Below, piece after piece: positions 26,451-33,679 of a stretch of 64,000 bases of DNA. Position numbers and translations under genes: made by a program. The notes under the pieces are model-generated. The model was given only the letters and a program-made list of their open reading frames with translations, ran no database searches and was not told the origin of the DNA. This DNA comes from Lysobacteraceae bacterium SCN 69-320. GTDB lineage: Bacteria > Pseudomonadota > Gammaproteobacteria > Xanthomonadales > Rhodanobacteraceae. Every line of letters starts with the position of its first letter. Position 1 is the first letter of the stretch. Location of the stretch: the NCBI GenBank assembly GCA_001725155.1, contig MEFP01000005.1, positions 186,001 through 250,000 on the forward strand, read 5' to 3'.

Positions 26451-26575
26451 TTCACGAGCGCAAGCGCGCCGAGCACGAACGCGAAGACCAGCGCCGTGCC
26501 GGCCAGCACCGGCGAACCGGTGTAGGCCAGGCCGACGGCGCCGGCGACGAATGCGACGGAGACCAGGGCCTTCAC
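26447..26575 (-). CDS. Small two-helix membrane protein
   Basis: The product is 42 aa. The GTG start (26573-26575) overlaps the upstream stop as GTGA. It is almost wholly hydrophobic: ALVSVAFVAGAVGLAYTG then LAGTALVFAFVLGALAL, ending in Lys. Two short helices and a class-II holin-like shape make a second holin or antiholin possible. Position beside the endolysin supports a lysis role. Confidence 0.5.
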   Translation of the reverse strand: MKALVSVAFVAGAVGLAYTGSPVLAGTALVFAFVLGALALVK

Positions 26576-27207
26576 GGCTGCTGACCCTTCCAGCCGCCGG
26601 TGATGCTGGCGCGGTGAGCAGCCGTCAGGCGCACCCACTCGAGTTCTTCCTGCGGTGTCAGGCCGCGCACGGCGAAGTCGAGCGGGAAGCCGTCGGACGA
26701 TTCCCGGACCGTATGCGTGCGGTCCAGCACGAAGCCGAAGCCCAGTTGCTTGACCGGATGCACGGCAGGCGTGACGGCGCCCTGCAGCTTCGGCGTCAGA
26801 TTGCTGCCGGCCTGGGCGAAGAAGTCGCCGAACACGGAATGGCCGTCGAGGCTGCCGTCCGGGTTGATGGCGCAGTTCTGCAGCACGAGCTGGCGCTCTT
26901 CCTCGGACGTGCAGAACGGCAGCGAACGGACGCTGAGGAAGCGCCGGCCCGGCATCAGCTTCGCGCTGCCGCGGGTCCAGTAAAACGGTCCTTCGTGGCC
27001 GACGATCTCGTGGTCGATCTCCGGGATCACGCCCTCTGCGCGCAGCGCGGCGATCAGATCGCGAACGAGCTGGGCTCCGCCATCGGATTCCAGCACTTCG
27101 GTCGACAGGCTGGCTGCGATGGCGGCATCGTGCTCGCGCAGCGCTTCGGCAGCGCCGGCCTTCGCCTCGGCGCGAATCGCGGCGAGGTCTTCGTTCGTGA
27201 GTGCCAT
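26572..27207 (-). CDS. Hypothetical phage protein
   Basis: The product is 211 aa. The N-terminal part is helical and Ala/Glu-rich (EDLAAIRAEAKAGAAEALRE). The body is mixed, with a FLSVRSLPFCTSEEER segment. No membrane segment or family is recognised. It sits between the Gp49-like gene and the lysis genes and is read in the same late transcript. Confidence 0.6.
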   Translation of the reverse strand: MALTNEDLAAIRAEAKAGAAEALREHDAAIAASLSTEVLESDGGAQLVRDLIAALRAEGVIPEIDHEIVGHEGPFYWTRGSAKLMPGRRFLSVRSLPFCTSEEERQLVLQNCAINPDGSLDGHSVFGDFFAQAGSNLTPKLQGAVTPAVHPVKQLGFGFVLDRTHTVRESSDGFPLDFAVRGLTPQEELEWVRLTAAHRASITGGWKGQQP

Positions 27208-27223
27208 GAGGTGCTCCTTGTTG

Positions 27224-27583
27224 TCAGCCGGCGGCGAGCTTGTCGCGCAGGCGGAAGCCGAGCAGCGGCCAGATCTTCGCGACGGCGTTCTGTCGCGCGA
27301 TCTTCCGGCCGATCTCGGCGTCGAAGTTCTCCGGCGACGCGCAGGCGCTCTCGCCGGTAACGGTGAAGCCGTTGTCCAGCACCAGCACGCAGAACGTGAG
27401 CAGGTGCAGCGGCGAATCGTCGCCCGGACGGTCCTGATGGCCGGCGTAGTACGCCGACCGCGCGCCGTCGGCGGCAGTGAAATACCACTCGAGGCTGATG
27501 GCGGCTTCGATGTCGGCCGGCGTCACGCGCGGCGCATTGAGGCCTTTGGCCTGGATCTCGGCCTCGATATTCTTGTCGGGCAT
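27224..27583 (-). CDS. Gp49-family phage protein
   Basis: The product is 119 aa. Features of the Gp49/66 family are present: an N-terminal DIEAAI-SLEWYF segment and then TFCVLVLDNGFTVTGESACA, followed by FDAEIGRKIARQNAVAKIWPLLGF. The family is widespread in siphophages and its role is not known. Here it is the first late gene after the tRNAs. Confidence 0.75.
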   Translation of the reverse strand: MPDKNIEAEIQAKGLNAPRVTPADIEAAISLEWYFTAADGARSAYYAGHQDRPGDDSPLHLLTFCVLVLDNGFTVTGESACASPENFDAEIGRKIARQNAVAKIWPLLGFRLRDKLAAG

Positions 27584-27620
27584 GGTGTTGCTCCGGTTGC
27601 GCGCCGGGTGGCGCGGCGAT

Positions 27621-27695
27621 TGGTGAACCGTGCGGGTTTCGATCCCTCCTCAACAGGGTGAAGGCCTGTCCGCCACGCCAGCTGCGTCACGGTTC
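27621..27695 (-). tRNA. tRNA-Glu-like gene (anticodon TTC), divergent
   Basis: It has 75 nt including an encoded CCA. The acceptor arms GAACCGT and ACGGTTC pair perfectly, the anticodon stem ACAGG/CCTGT is intact, and the loop CCTTCAC gives anticodon TTC. Canonical bases are replaced at several near-universal sites: G instead of T8, C instead of T33, A instead of T54, and A50-G64 mismatched in the T stem. It may be a decaying or specialised phage tRNA. It lies three bases from the tRNA-Gly. Confidence 0.55.
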
Positions 27696-27698
27696 GAA

Positions 27699-27772
27699 TG
27701 GAGCGAGCTGCGGGAATCGAACCCGCATCGTCAGCTTGGAAGGCTGTCGTTCTGCCGTTGAACTACGCTCGC
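27699..27772 (-). tRNA. tRNA-Gly(TCC), phage-encoded
   Basis: It has 74 nt with encoded CCA and a T discriminator base. The anticodon loop CTTCCAA gives TCC, decoding GGA/GGG. The T stem GCGGG/CCCGC is perfect with the TTCGATT loop. Acceptor pairing is good apart from the last pair. It is likely functional. Small tRNA sets in phages usually supplement rare host codons; GGA should be rare in this high-GC host (inference). Confidence 0.85.
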
Positions 27773-27843
27773 GATGGGCGGCCGGCGCATCGGCTCAGGG
27801 GGTGTCCGGGCAGGACAGCCGACGGCCGGCCATGCAACTGCGC

Positions 27844-28029
27844 TCAGTGCATCGGCGGCTTGGGCTGACAGCCGTCGCAGTTCGCGGGGCAGTCGACACA
27901 GCCGGTCCAGGAGCCGTCCTCGGGCATCAGCGCGCGGACAGCGGGAACCGCAACATCGGCCGACGGCGCGGCCGACGCAGCGAACGCTGCGATGGCGAGT
28001 GCGATCGAGATGGTCAGATTGCGAAGCAT
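27844..28029 (-). CDS. Small secreted Cys-rich peptide (moron)
   Basis: The product is 61 aa with a strong RBS (GAGGAG) six to seven bases before the ATG. A signal peptide (MLRNLTISIALAIAAFAASA) is followed by a mature part of about 40 residues that ends in GCVDCPANCDGC. The four Cys are spaced CxxC-xxx-CxxC, suggesting two disulphides or a metal site. It lies right behind the hairpin downstream of the Q-like gene, so it would be the first late protein. I recognise no family. Confidence 0.65.
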   Translation of the reverse strand: MLRNLTISIALAIAAFAASAAPSADVAVPAVRALMPEDGSWTGCVDCPANCDGCQPKPPMH

Positions 28030-28065
28030 AGGTCTACTCCTCATGGTTGACGCCCAGAAACGACA

Positions 28066-28087
28066 AAGCCCGCTTGCGGGCGGGCTT
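28066..28087 (-). terminator. Terminator between Q-like gene and late genes
   Basis: The arms AAGCCCGC (28066-28073) and GCGGGCTT (28080-28087) give a perfect 8-bp stem. On the minus strand it is followed by TTGTCGTTTCTGG. It occupies the place where lambdoid phages have tR', the terminator that the Q protein must read through. Confidence 0.6.
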
Positions 28088-28144
28088 CTTCGACGATGGG
28101 GATTTTCGGGAGAATTTCCGCCGGTCACAACGGCGGAAATCGCC
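28088..28144 (-). promoter_or_regulatory. Candidate late promoter and inverted repeat
   Basis: A 9-bp perfect inverted repeat (ATTTCCGCC at 28114-28122, GGCGGAAAT at 28132-28140) sits four bases after the Q-like stop. On the minus strand a TTGTGA and GAAAAT pair, 17 bases apart, could be the -35/-10 of a late promoter overlapping that repeat. The -10 is weak, so this is tentative. Confidence 0.35.
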
Positions 28145-28840
28145 TCAAGCTGGAATCTCATCGGGCGCGAGGTGGGAATGGATGTCCCGGGCGGCGATAT
28201 AGACCAGCTCCTCGATCTTGGCGTACACCCACTGATAGATGGGCAGCCAAGTAGACCGGAAACGCGTCTCGCTGACGCCGAGCTGCACCGCGCGCCAAGC
28301 GTTGAACTCGCCGACATGACCAGTGCCGGCGCAGCGCAGGCAATCATGCTTGAGGAACCCGCGGTCGGCGGTGCCTCTGCCCTCGCAGTCAGGGCAGTGC
28401 CGCGGCTCCCGCATCTCGGTGATCACAGCGTCGATGATCGTCGGATAGCGCTCCATCTTCGAAGGCCACACCGTAGCGTGCAGCTGCCGCACAACGGCCT
28501 TCATACGATAGATGTTCCGCTGCAGGTCTTCCGGCACCCGGTTGCTCAGGGCTGCGAGCGCCTCGAGCGAATGCAGGCCGCGACGAGCCTCATCGACGGC
28601 GGCGTAGCGCTCGTTGAACTCGGTCAACACGACCCGCAGCAGCAGCTCGCGCGCCCGCGCAGTCGACGCCGGCGACTGCGGCCACCAGATCCAGCAGAAG
28701 GTCTCGCGGGCGAGCTCGTGCTGGCACATTCCGACCGCGGCGGCGATGTCCTGCGGCGTCACCTCCGGCATGCCGCCGCGCCCCGTGTCGTACCGCACCG
28801 TCTGCGCGTAGAGCCTGCCCATCATCTTGCGCACGTCCAT
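28145..28840 (-). CDS. Q-like late antiterminator candidate with zinc finger
   Basis: The product is 231 aa, helical and mostly soluble. A CPDCEGRGTAD...CLRCAGTGHV pair at about residues 148-177 is a DnaJ-type zinc module like that of phage 82/21-type Q proteins. A helical C-terminal part follows (YQWVYAKIEELVYIAARDI). It lies between replication and lysis genes and just upstream of a terminator, exactly where Q acts. It would let RNA polymerase pass that terminator to express late genes. Positional evidence is strong; the family match is moderate. Confidence 0.6.
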   Translation of the reverse strand: MDVRKMMGRLYAQTVRYDTGRGGMPEVTPQDIAAAVGMCQHELARETFCWIWWPQSPASTARARELLLRVVLTEFNERYAAVDEARRGLHSLEALAALSNRVPEDLQRNIYRMKAVVRQLHATVWPSKMERYPTIIDAVITEMREPRHCPDCEGRGTADRGFLKHDCLRCAGTGHVGEFNAWRAVQLGVSETRFRSTWLPIYQWVYAKIEELVYIAARDIHSHLAPDEIPA

Positions 28841-29064
28841 CAGATTCCCCTCTCGAATTCGGACTCGGCGGCTCGGACGTCATCCGTGAAGTCGGCCAAC
28901 AGCACGGCGCCCGTGTAGTTTCCGACGAGCCTTGCACCCTGCACCCAGGGCTCCACCTTCACGATCTTCAGCTCGACGCGGTCGCCGCGCGGACAGATCC
29001 AGACCTCGGCCGGCCGCGCCGCGAACCGCGACCAGATCTGCTTGATGACGTAGTCGCTGATCAT
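28840..29064 (-). CDS. Small hypothetical protein
   Basis: The product is 74 aa starting MISDYVIKQIWSRFAARPAE. It has no membrane segment, and a WICPRGDRVELKI strand pair in the middle. Its stop overlaps the Q-like start (TGATG), and its own start overlaps its upstream neighbour by ATGA. The tight coupling is the main evidence that it is a gene. It lies in the nin-like region. Confidence 0.5.
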   Translation of the reverse strand: MISDYVIKQIWSRFAARPAEVWICPRGDRVELKIVKVEPWVQGARLVGNYTGAVLLADFTDDVRAAESEFERGI

Positions 29065-29270
29065 CGGCACTGGCTCCGCCTCAACTGCGCCTGCAGCTCG
29101 TTGGAGTGCCGCACCCGGGCGTCGCGCTTCGCAGCAGCGGCGCGCACGGCTGCATGGTTCCGGATCGTCGGCGACATGCTGTAGCGCAGTTGGGCCTTGG
29201 CGTACGTGACCACGGCCCAGGCCGCAGCGAGCAGGGCGCGGGCGGCATCGGTGCGTGTCGGCGCGCTCAT
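29061..29270 (-). CDS. Small basic Ala-rich protein
   Basis: The product is 69 aa, Ala/Arg-rich, with a weak hydrophobic stretch (RALLAAAWAVVTYAKAQL). ATGA overlaps both ends (29061-29064 and 29267-29270). It is a nin-like region gene of unknown role. Confidence 0.45.
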   Translation of the reverse strand: MSAPTRTDAARALLAAAWAVVTYAKAQLRYSMSPTIRNHAAVRAAAAKRDARVRHSNELQAQLRRSQCR

Positions 29271-29494
29271 GACTTGCCCTGCCCGATGTAGAGCTTGCGT
29301 CCACCGATGATCCGACCGCGCTTCCCACCGGCACGCATCGCGGCGCGCGGATCGAACTGCAGCATCTGCTGCCGTGTCGTCCGGCCGGCTTTGATGTGCT
29401 GGACGACCGCACTGCGCGAGATCACCGGCACGATGGCCCGGATCTCCGCGACCGTCATGCGCTGGCCTTCAAATTCGTAGCGGCGCGCGGTCAT
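29267..29494 (-). CDS. Small DNA-binding-like protein
   Basis: The product is 75 aa. It carries a helix-turn-helix-like stretch (MTVAEIRAIVPVISRSAVVQHIKAG) and a very basic Gly/Arg-rich end (GGKRGRIIGGRKLYIGQGKS). It is overlapped by the Ref-like gene's stop. A DNA-binding role is likely, its target unknown. Confidence 0.5.
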   Translation of the reverse strand: MTARRYEFEGQRMTVAEIRAIVPVISRSAVVQHIKAGRTTRQQMLQFDPRAAMRAGGKRGRIIGGRKLYIGQGKS

Positions 29495-29973
29495 TGCCCA
29501 CCTCCGTTGATCAGCTCGTTCTGCTGCTGTAGCAGTTGGTCGTCGGTGCCGAACGTTCGGCGGAATTCCTTCGATGCCCGCGCGAGACTCGGACCATAGG
29601 ACCATTCCGCAAATCTGGCGCTCTCGCCCGCCGGCAGCACGCCGCGGTGATGCCAAGCGCAGAGGCAAACCGTCTCGTCATGCCCGCGGCGCTTCCGGCC
29701 GGCTTGGCCACCCTCGTTGAGGTGGTGGATCTCCGACTCGTTCGGCTGCGTCATCCGCACGGCGCGGCACGCGATGCAGCCCAGCGCCTTCATAGCTTCC
29801 CAGCGCGCCTTCTGCGCGGCGGTCGCTGGGGCTGGCTTCTTGCGATATGCCTTGAGCGTCGAGCGCTTCGGCTCGCGACCCTTGCGTACCGGATTCAGCG
29901 GCTTCCGGCGCTGCAGGGGCTTCGGCTGCTTCTTCGGGGTCTTGACCGGCTTCGGTATGGCGCGCAGACTCAT
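29491..29973 (-). CDS. Ref-like RecA-dependent nuclease
   Basis: The product is 160 aa. The start at 29973 makes an ATGA overlap with the upstream stop; a longer start at 29982 exists. The N-terminal third is Lys/Arg/Pro-rich (KPLQRRKPLNPVRKGREPKR). The C-terminal part matches the phage P1 Ref family: a CxxC, IHHLNEGGQ, HDETVCLCAWHHRG and GPSLARASKEFRRTFG. Ref is an HNH-type nuclease acting at RecA-bound joints. It probably supports phage recombination. Confidence 0.8.
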   Translation of the reverse strand: MSLRAIPKPVKTPKKQPKPLQRRKPLNPVRKGREPKRSTLKAYRKKPAPATAAQKARWEAMKALGCIACRAVRMTQPNESEIHHLNEGGQAGRKRRGHDETVCLCAWHHRGVLPAGESARFAEWSYGPSLARASKEFRRTFGTDDQLLQQQNELINGGGQ

Positions 29974-30125
29974 CCTGAGCACCTCGACCGCGCGGCGACG
30001 TACAACCGGCGCATGTCCTGCACGCCAGCATCCAGCAGCGCCGCCGCGGCGCCGACGGCCGCGCGCGCGGCGCAGTAGGCGGCGATGAACAGCTCTGCTA
30101 GCAATCTGATAGCAGCGTCTTTCAT
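29970..30125 (-). CDS. Tiny Ala-rich protein
   Basis: The product is 51 aa: MKDAAIRLLAELFIAAYCAARAAVG and a short basic tail. It is amphipathic and Ala-rich, perhaps one short membrane-associated helix. It overlaps its neighbours by ATGA at both ends (30122-30125, 29970-29973), which supports it as a gene. Its function is unknown. Confidence 0.45.
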   Translation of the reverse strand: MKDAAIRLLAELFIAAYCAARAAVGAAAALLDAGVQDMRRLYVAARSRCSG

Positions 30126-30457
30126 ACCTCGGTCACCTCCACGCCGTAGAGCGCCTTCACCTGCTTGACCTTGTTGATGTAGACCCGCGTCCGAGTGCCT
30201 CTCGACTTCACGTCCTCGACCCGCACGCCGCCGGCCGCGAGCACAACCAGGAAGTCGGCGCGGTAGCGGATGCCGCCGGGCAGATCGAACGTCGGCTGCC
30301 GGATGAACCACAGCACCTCGCCGGCCGCGCGCAGCCGCTTGAGCTCGACGTAGCGCGCCGCCTCCTTCTTCGAGTCGAACCGCAGCCCGTCGACTTCGGT
30401 GCGCACGTTCTTGAACTTCGGCGCGGGCGCGGATCGGAATCCGTATCGAGTTCGCAT
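30122..30457 (-). CDS. DUF1064 family protein (Holliday-junction-type nuclease fold)
   Basis: The product is 111 aa. The family signature is visible: KFKNVRTEVDGLRFDSKKEA, then FIRQPTFDLP and RYRADFLVV with VEDVKSRG. These residues form an Asp-Glu-x-Lys nuclease core like that of phage endonuclease-fold proteins. It lies next to DnaB in the nin-like region and probably processes branched DNA. Only the family role is inferred. Confidence 0.8.
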   Translation of the reverse strand: MRTRYGFRSAPAPKFKNVRTEVDGLRFDSKKEAARYVELKRLRAAGEVLWFIRQPTFDLPGGIRYRADFLVVLAAGGVRVEDVKSRGTRTRVYINKVKQVKALYGVEVTEV

Positions 30458-30458
30458 T

Positions 30459-31862
30459 TCAGTTATCCAGGAATGCCTGCCGCGACCGCCGCGGCGCGCG
30501 TTGCTTCGATTCCGCCGGCGGCGGCTGGGGATATGCGTCGTCCCAGTCTTCCAGGCGCATCTGGTCGAACCGGTTGCGCAGCAAGATCGTTTCGCCGAGT
30601 CGCAGGTTGCGGCCCTTCGCCGGGATCAGCTCGACCGTTCCGGCCATGTGGCTGTCGCGGTCGTAGTAGTCCTCGCGGTGCAGGAAGTAGATGGCGTCTG
30701 CCTTCTGCTCGATCTCGCCTGACTCGCGCAGATCGGTCAGCGTCGGGCGCTTGTCCTGGCGTCCGGCGACGTTCCGGTTGAGCTGGCCGAGCAGTACGAC
30801 GGGGCAGCGCAGCTCTTTCGCGAGCGTCTTGCAGCCCTGGACCACGTTGCCGAGCTCGTGCCGCAGTTCCTTCGTGCGGTCGACGCCCATGTCATGCAGG
30901 TGGTCGATCACGATCAACCGAATCGGCTCCCGCAGGTGCTCCCGCCGCGCACGGGCCATCAGCTGCTCGATCTTCAGGGCCGGCGTCTCGTCGATCAGCA
31001 GCGGCGCATTCGTGAGCTGGCCGGTCATGGCGTAGAGCCGCGACCAGTGCAGCTCGCTGTCGCCACCATCGACCGGGAAGTCGACCCAGCTGAATGGGAT
31101 TTCTCCGTGGCACGCCAGCATGCGGGCCATGCACTCGTCGCCGGTCATCTCGACTTCGAACACGGCGGCGCGGGCACCGCGCAGCGCCGTGAAACCGGCG
31201 AGCTGCAGGCCGAACGCGGTTTTCCCCATGCTTGGCCGCGCGGCCACGACGTAGACGCAACCATCGCGCAGCCCTTTCGTGTGCTCGTTCAGCGCACGCC
31301 ACGGCGTCGGCAGGCCGACGAGTCCGCCGCCCTGCTCGGCGTAGCGCCTCGTCATCTCGGCGACAAGGCGCTTGATCAGCGGCTTGGTCGGCTGCAGTCC
31401 GGTGCGCGCGTTGCTCGACTGCAGCAGGCTCAGCTCTTGCGACGCGACCGCCATGACCGCCTCGGACCCGGCGCCGCGGGCGAACGCCGCGGTCGCCAGA
31501 CTCGTCCCGACGTCGATTGCCCGGCGCAGCTGCGCCTTCTCGCGCACGATCTCCGCGTACGCGACGATGTTCGCTGCGCTTGGCGTCGTGTTGGCGAGCT
31601 CCAGGATGTACTTCACCCCGCCGACCAGATCGGCGATGCCCTGCGCGTCGAACCATTCGCCGAGCGTGACCGCATCGACCTCGTCGCCGCGCTGCGACTG
31701 CTCGCAGATCCCGCGGTAGATGACGCGATGGTCCTTGCGGTAGAAGTCGTCCTCGCGCAGCCAGTCGGCGATCAGCGCCAGCCGGTCCGGCGCGATCATC
31801 AGTGCGCCGAGCACGGCCTGCTCGGCCGGGACGTCATGCGGCGGCACCAGCGGCGCGCTCAT
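30459..31862 (-). CDS. dnaB: Replicative DNA helicase DnaB-like
   Basis: The product is 467 aa. The DnaB N-terminal domain is at residues 10-110 (AEQAVLGALM and DFYRKDHRVIYRGI). The RecA-like ATPase has Walker A AARPSMGKTAFG at 208-218 and a Walker B/sensor segment further on (IRLIVIDHLHDM). It should be loaded at the origin by the initiator encoded just upstream, whose stop it overlaps (ATGA). A host DnaB is certainly elsewhere, so this is the phage copy. Confidence 0.92.
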   Translation of the reverse strand: MSAPLVPPHDVPAEQAVLGALMIAPDRLALIADWLREDDFYRKDHRVIYRGICEQSQRGDEVDAVTLGEWFDAQGIADLVGGVKYILELANTTPSAANIVAYAEIVREKAQLRRAIDVGTSLATAAFARGAGSEAVMAVASQELSLLQSSNARTGLQPTKPLIKRLVAEMTRRYAEQGGGLVGLPTPWRALNEHTKGLRDGCVYVVAARPSMGKTAFGLQLAGFTALRGARAAVFEVEMTGDECMARMLACHGEIPFSWVDFPVDGGDSELHWSRLYAMTGQLTNAPLLIDETPALKIEQLMARARREHLREPIRLIVIDHLHDMGVDRTKELRHELGNVVQGCKTLAKELRCPVVLLGQLNRNVAGRQDKRPTLTDLRESGEIEQKADAIYFLHREDYYDRDSHMAGTVELIPAKGRNLRLGETILLRNRFDQMRLEDWDDAYPQPPPAESKQRAPRRSRQAFLDN

Positions 31863-32830
31863 GCCTCACCACCTTCCGGAGCGTGGTACTTGCCCTCGAT
31901 GACCTTCGCGAAGTTCGTCGGCCGGACCAGCCACTCGAGGTCTCCCTCGAACGGGCGGCGATGTTCGTCGTGCTCCTGGCCCATCAGGAACGGGCTCTTG
32001 CGGACGTACCCGAAGAATCGGCGCCACCAGCCCAGGTCCTGCCGCGCGGGCTTGCTGCGCCAACGAGCGCGCAGCAGCGATTTCCGCGTCTCGTTCAGCT
32101 CGACAATGCGGCGCCATTCCGGGAGAACTTCGTGGTAGACCGCCACGATTTCGGTATGCGGACACGGCGGCACGCCGACAGGCGTGTCCACCTCACCGTC
32201 AGGTGAGGAAGATTCTTCCCCTGTCTCCTGTCCCTCTCCACTGTCCCCTATCCCCTGTCCCTTTAGGGGCAGGGACTCCCCTGGGACGTCCCTGAGTTGT
32301 CCCTGCTCTTGTCCCTTGGATGTCCCTGGGGACGCACCTTGGGACACTGCGGGGACGTCCCAGCGATCGCTTCCGGTGCGCTCCATGTGTGCGCGCCAGT
32401 CATCGAACGTCGGATAGACGGGCGTCGCCCCGGCGCGCTGCGCGGCTTTCTTGATGCGCTCGCACTCGCGGCGATGCCTCAGCCGAAGCTTGCCGTCCCA
32501 GGCCTCGATGGCCTTCTCGGCGATCGTCGGGTGGTAAAGGCGCCCGTCACTGCACCGCACGAACCCGCGCAGTGCGCCGGTCCGCACGCGCATCCAGGAC
32601 TTCACGTCGCCGCGCCCGTAGCCCGCATAGCTCGCAAGCGCCGTGTCGTTGTCGGGCAGGCTGCCGGCCGGGACCTGGTGCCACGCGGTGCACCACAGCA
32701 GCACTGCGGCGCGGAACTCGTCGCCGGTGGCCTCGATCGCGAGATCGCTGTCCCGCAGCCGTGCGACCTGCAGCGGCATGAACTCGAAATCTCGCAGATC
32801 GATTTCGGCGGGGACCAAAGGCTCGGTCAT
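31859..32830 (-). CDS. Replication initiator-like protein, DUF1376
   Basis: The product is 323 aa. Residues 1-120 show the DUF1376 pattern (winged-helix-like, FEFMPLQVARLRD, LLWCTAWHQVPAGSLPDND). A low-complexity linker rich in Gly, Gln, Glu and Ser (about residues 165-215) is coded by the iteron cluster at 32229..32361. The C-terminal part has a WWRRFFGYVRKSPFLMG segment. It lies directly before DnaB, like O before P in lambda. It probably binds the origin inside its own gene and recruits DnaB. Confidence 0.75.
   Translation of the reverse strand: MTEPLVPAEIDLRDFEFMPLQVARLRDSDLAIEATGDEFRAAVLLWCTAWHQVPAGSLPDNDTALASYAGYGRGDVKSWMRVRTGALRGFVRCSDGRLYHPTIAEKAIEAWDGKLRLRHRRECERIKKAAQRAGATPVYPTFDDWRAHMERTGSDRWDVPAVSQGASPGTSKGQEQGQLRDVPGESLPLKGQGIGDSGEGQETGEESSSPDGEVDTPVGVPPCPHTEIVAVYHEVLPEWRRIVELNETRKSLLRARWRSKPARQDLGWWRRFFGYVRKSPFLMGQEHDEHRRPFEGDLEWLVRPTNFAKVIEGKYHAPEGGEA
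32229..32361. other. Iteron cluster, probable phage replication origin
   Basis: TGTCCC occurs as a direct repeat at 32229, 32242, 32256, 32298, 32310 and 32321, with spacings of 11 to 14 bases apart from one gap. A perfect 10-bp palindrome GGGACGTCCC occurs twice (32283-32292, 32352-32361) and one inverted copy GGGACA lies at 32341. The cluster is inside the initiator gene, as the lambda origin is inside O. An AT-richer patch lies to the left (32214-32228, ATTCTTCCCCTGTCT). Confidence 0.65.
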
Positions 32831-32833
32831 AGC

Positions 32834-33679
32834 CTACGCCCGCTTCACGATTTCGGCGATGGCGTGCATCACCGGCTTGCAGTGCTTGAACTGCGCAGCA
32901 AGCTGTTCGCTATTCGGATCGAACTCGCGCAGGAACTTATCCCGGATCTCCTCCGCGCCTTTCAGCCCTTCTCGGCTGGCGATGTCATTGAGAAGGTGCT
33001 CGAGGCGCCCGAGGAACAACCGAACGAACTGCGATCCAGCCTGCGATTGCGCTGGCTGCGACGGCGCCGTGTGACGCTGCTTCGCTGCAGCCGACAGCGT
33101 AATCGCCTTTTCCGTCATGGCTTGCCTGGCCTGCTTGCTCTCTGCGGCCACGATGCGGCGCTGCGCGTCGGGGTTCAGATGTGCAATGCGCTCTGCCTCA
33201 TTGACAGACATCTCCCCGGACTCAACCTTCGCAACCAGCTCCGGCGTTCCGTGGCTCTTGACGACGTTCGCGCGCTGAACTACTCGGCGGGACACGTTTA
33301 GCATCTCGGCCGCCAGCGGTTGAGGCACAGAAGGTGCGCCGATTGGCGCACCTTTTGAGTTCGCCTTTACGCCATCGGCGAGGTTGCTCAGCTTCGCTGC
33401 GATCATGGCGCGTTGAGATTCGCTGATATGCCGGCGACTCAGGTTCTCGCTGATGACGAAAGCAAGCGCGTCCTTTCCGACGAACTGCGTGAAGCGCGGC
33501 GCGACGCCGCACTCCAGGCACGCGCGGTAGCGATGTCGGCCGTCGAGGATCTTGCCCTCGTGCAGCACGATGTCGTGATGAAGGCCGTTGGCCTTTATGT
33601 CCGCGACGATGCCGCGGAATTGGTCCGCGGACATGTCGGGCAGGATCCTGCAGAGCTCGTGGAATTCGTACTGCATCAC
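32834..33679 (-). CDS. ParB-like protein (phage)
   Basis: The product is 281 aa. The ParB N-terminal box is clear: GIVADIKANGLHHDIVLHEGKILDGRHRYRAC (residues 23-53), and SENLSRRHISESQRAMIAAKL follows with a helix-turn-helix (LNVSRRVVQRANVV). The C-terminal part is long and helical. Phage ParB-like proteins may bind or regulate DNA, or act as CTPases. It is followed by the initiator gene and preceded, with an ATGA overlap, by a second DGQHR-type protein. Confidence 0.75.
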   Translation of the reverse strand: MMQYEFHELCRILPDMSADQFRGIVADIKANGLHHDIVLHEGKILDGRHRYRACLECGVAPRFTQFVGKDALAFVISENLSRRHISESQRAMIAAKLSNLADGVKANSKGAPIGAPSVPQPLAAEMLNVSRRVVQRANVVKSHGTPELVAKVESGEMSVNEAERIAHLNPDAQRRIVAAESKQARQAMTEKAITLSAAAKQRHTAPSQPAQSQAGSQFVRLFLGRLEHLLNDIASREGLKGAEEIRDKFLREFDPNSEQLAAQFKHCKPVMHAIAEIVKRA

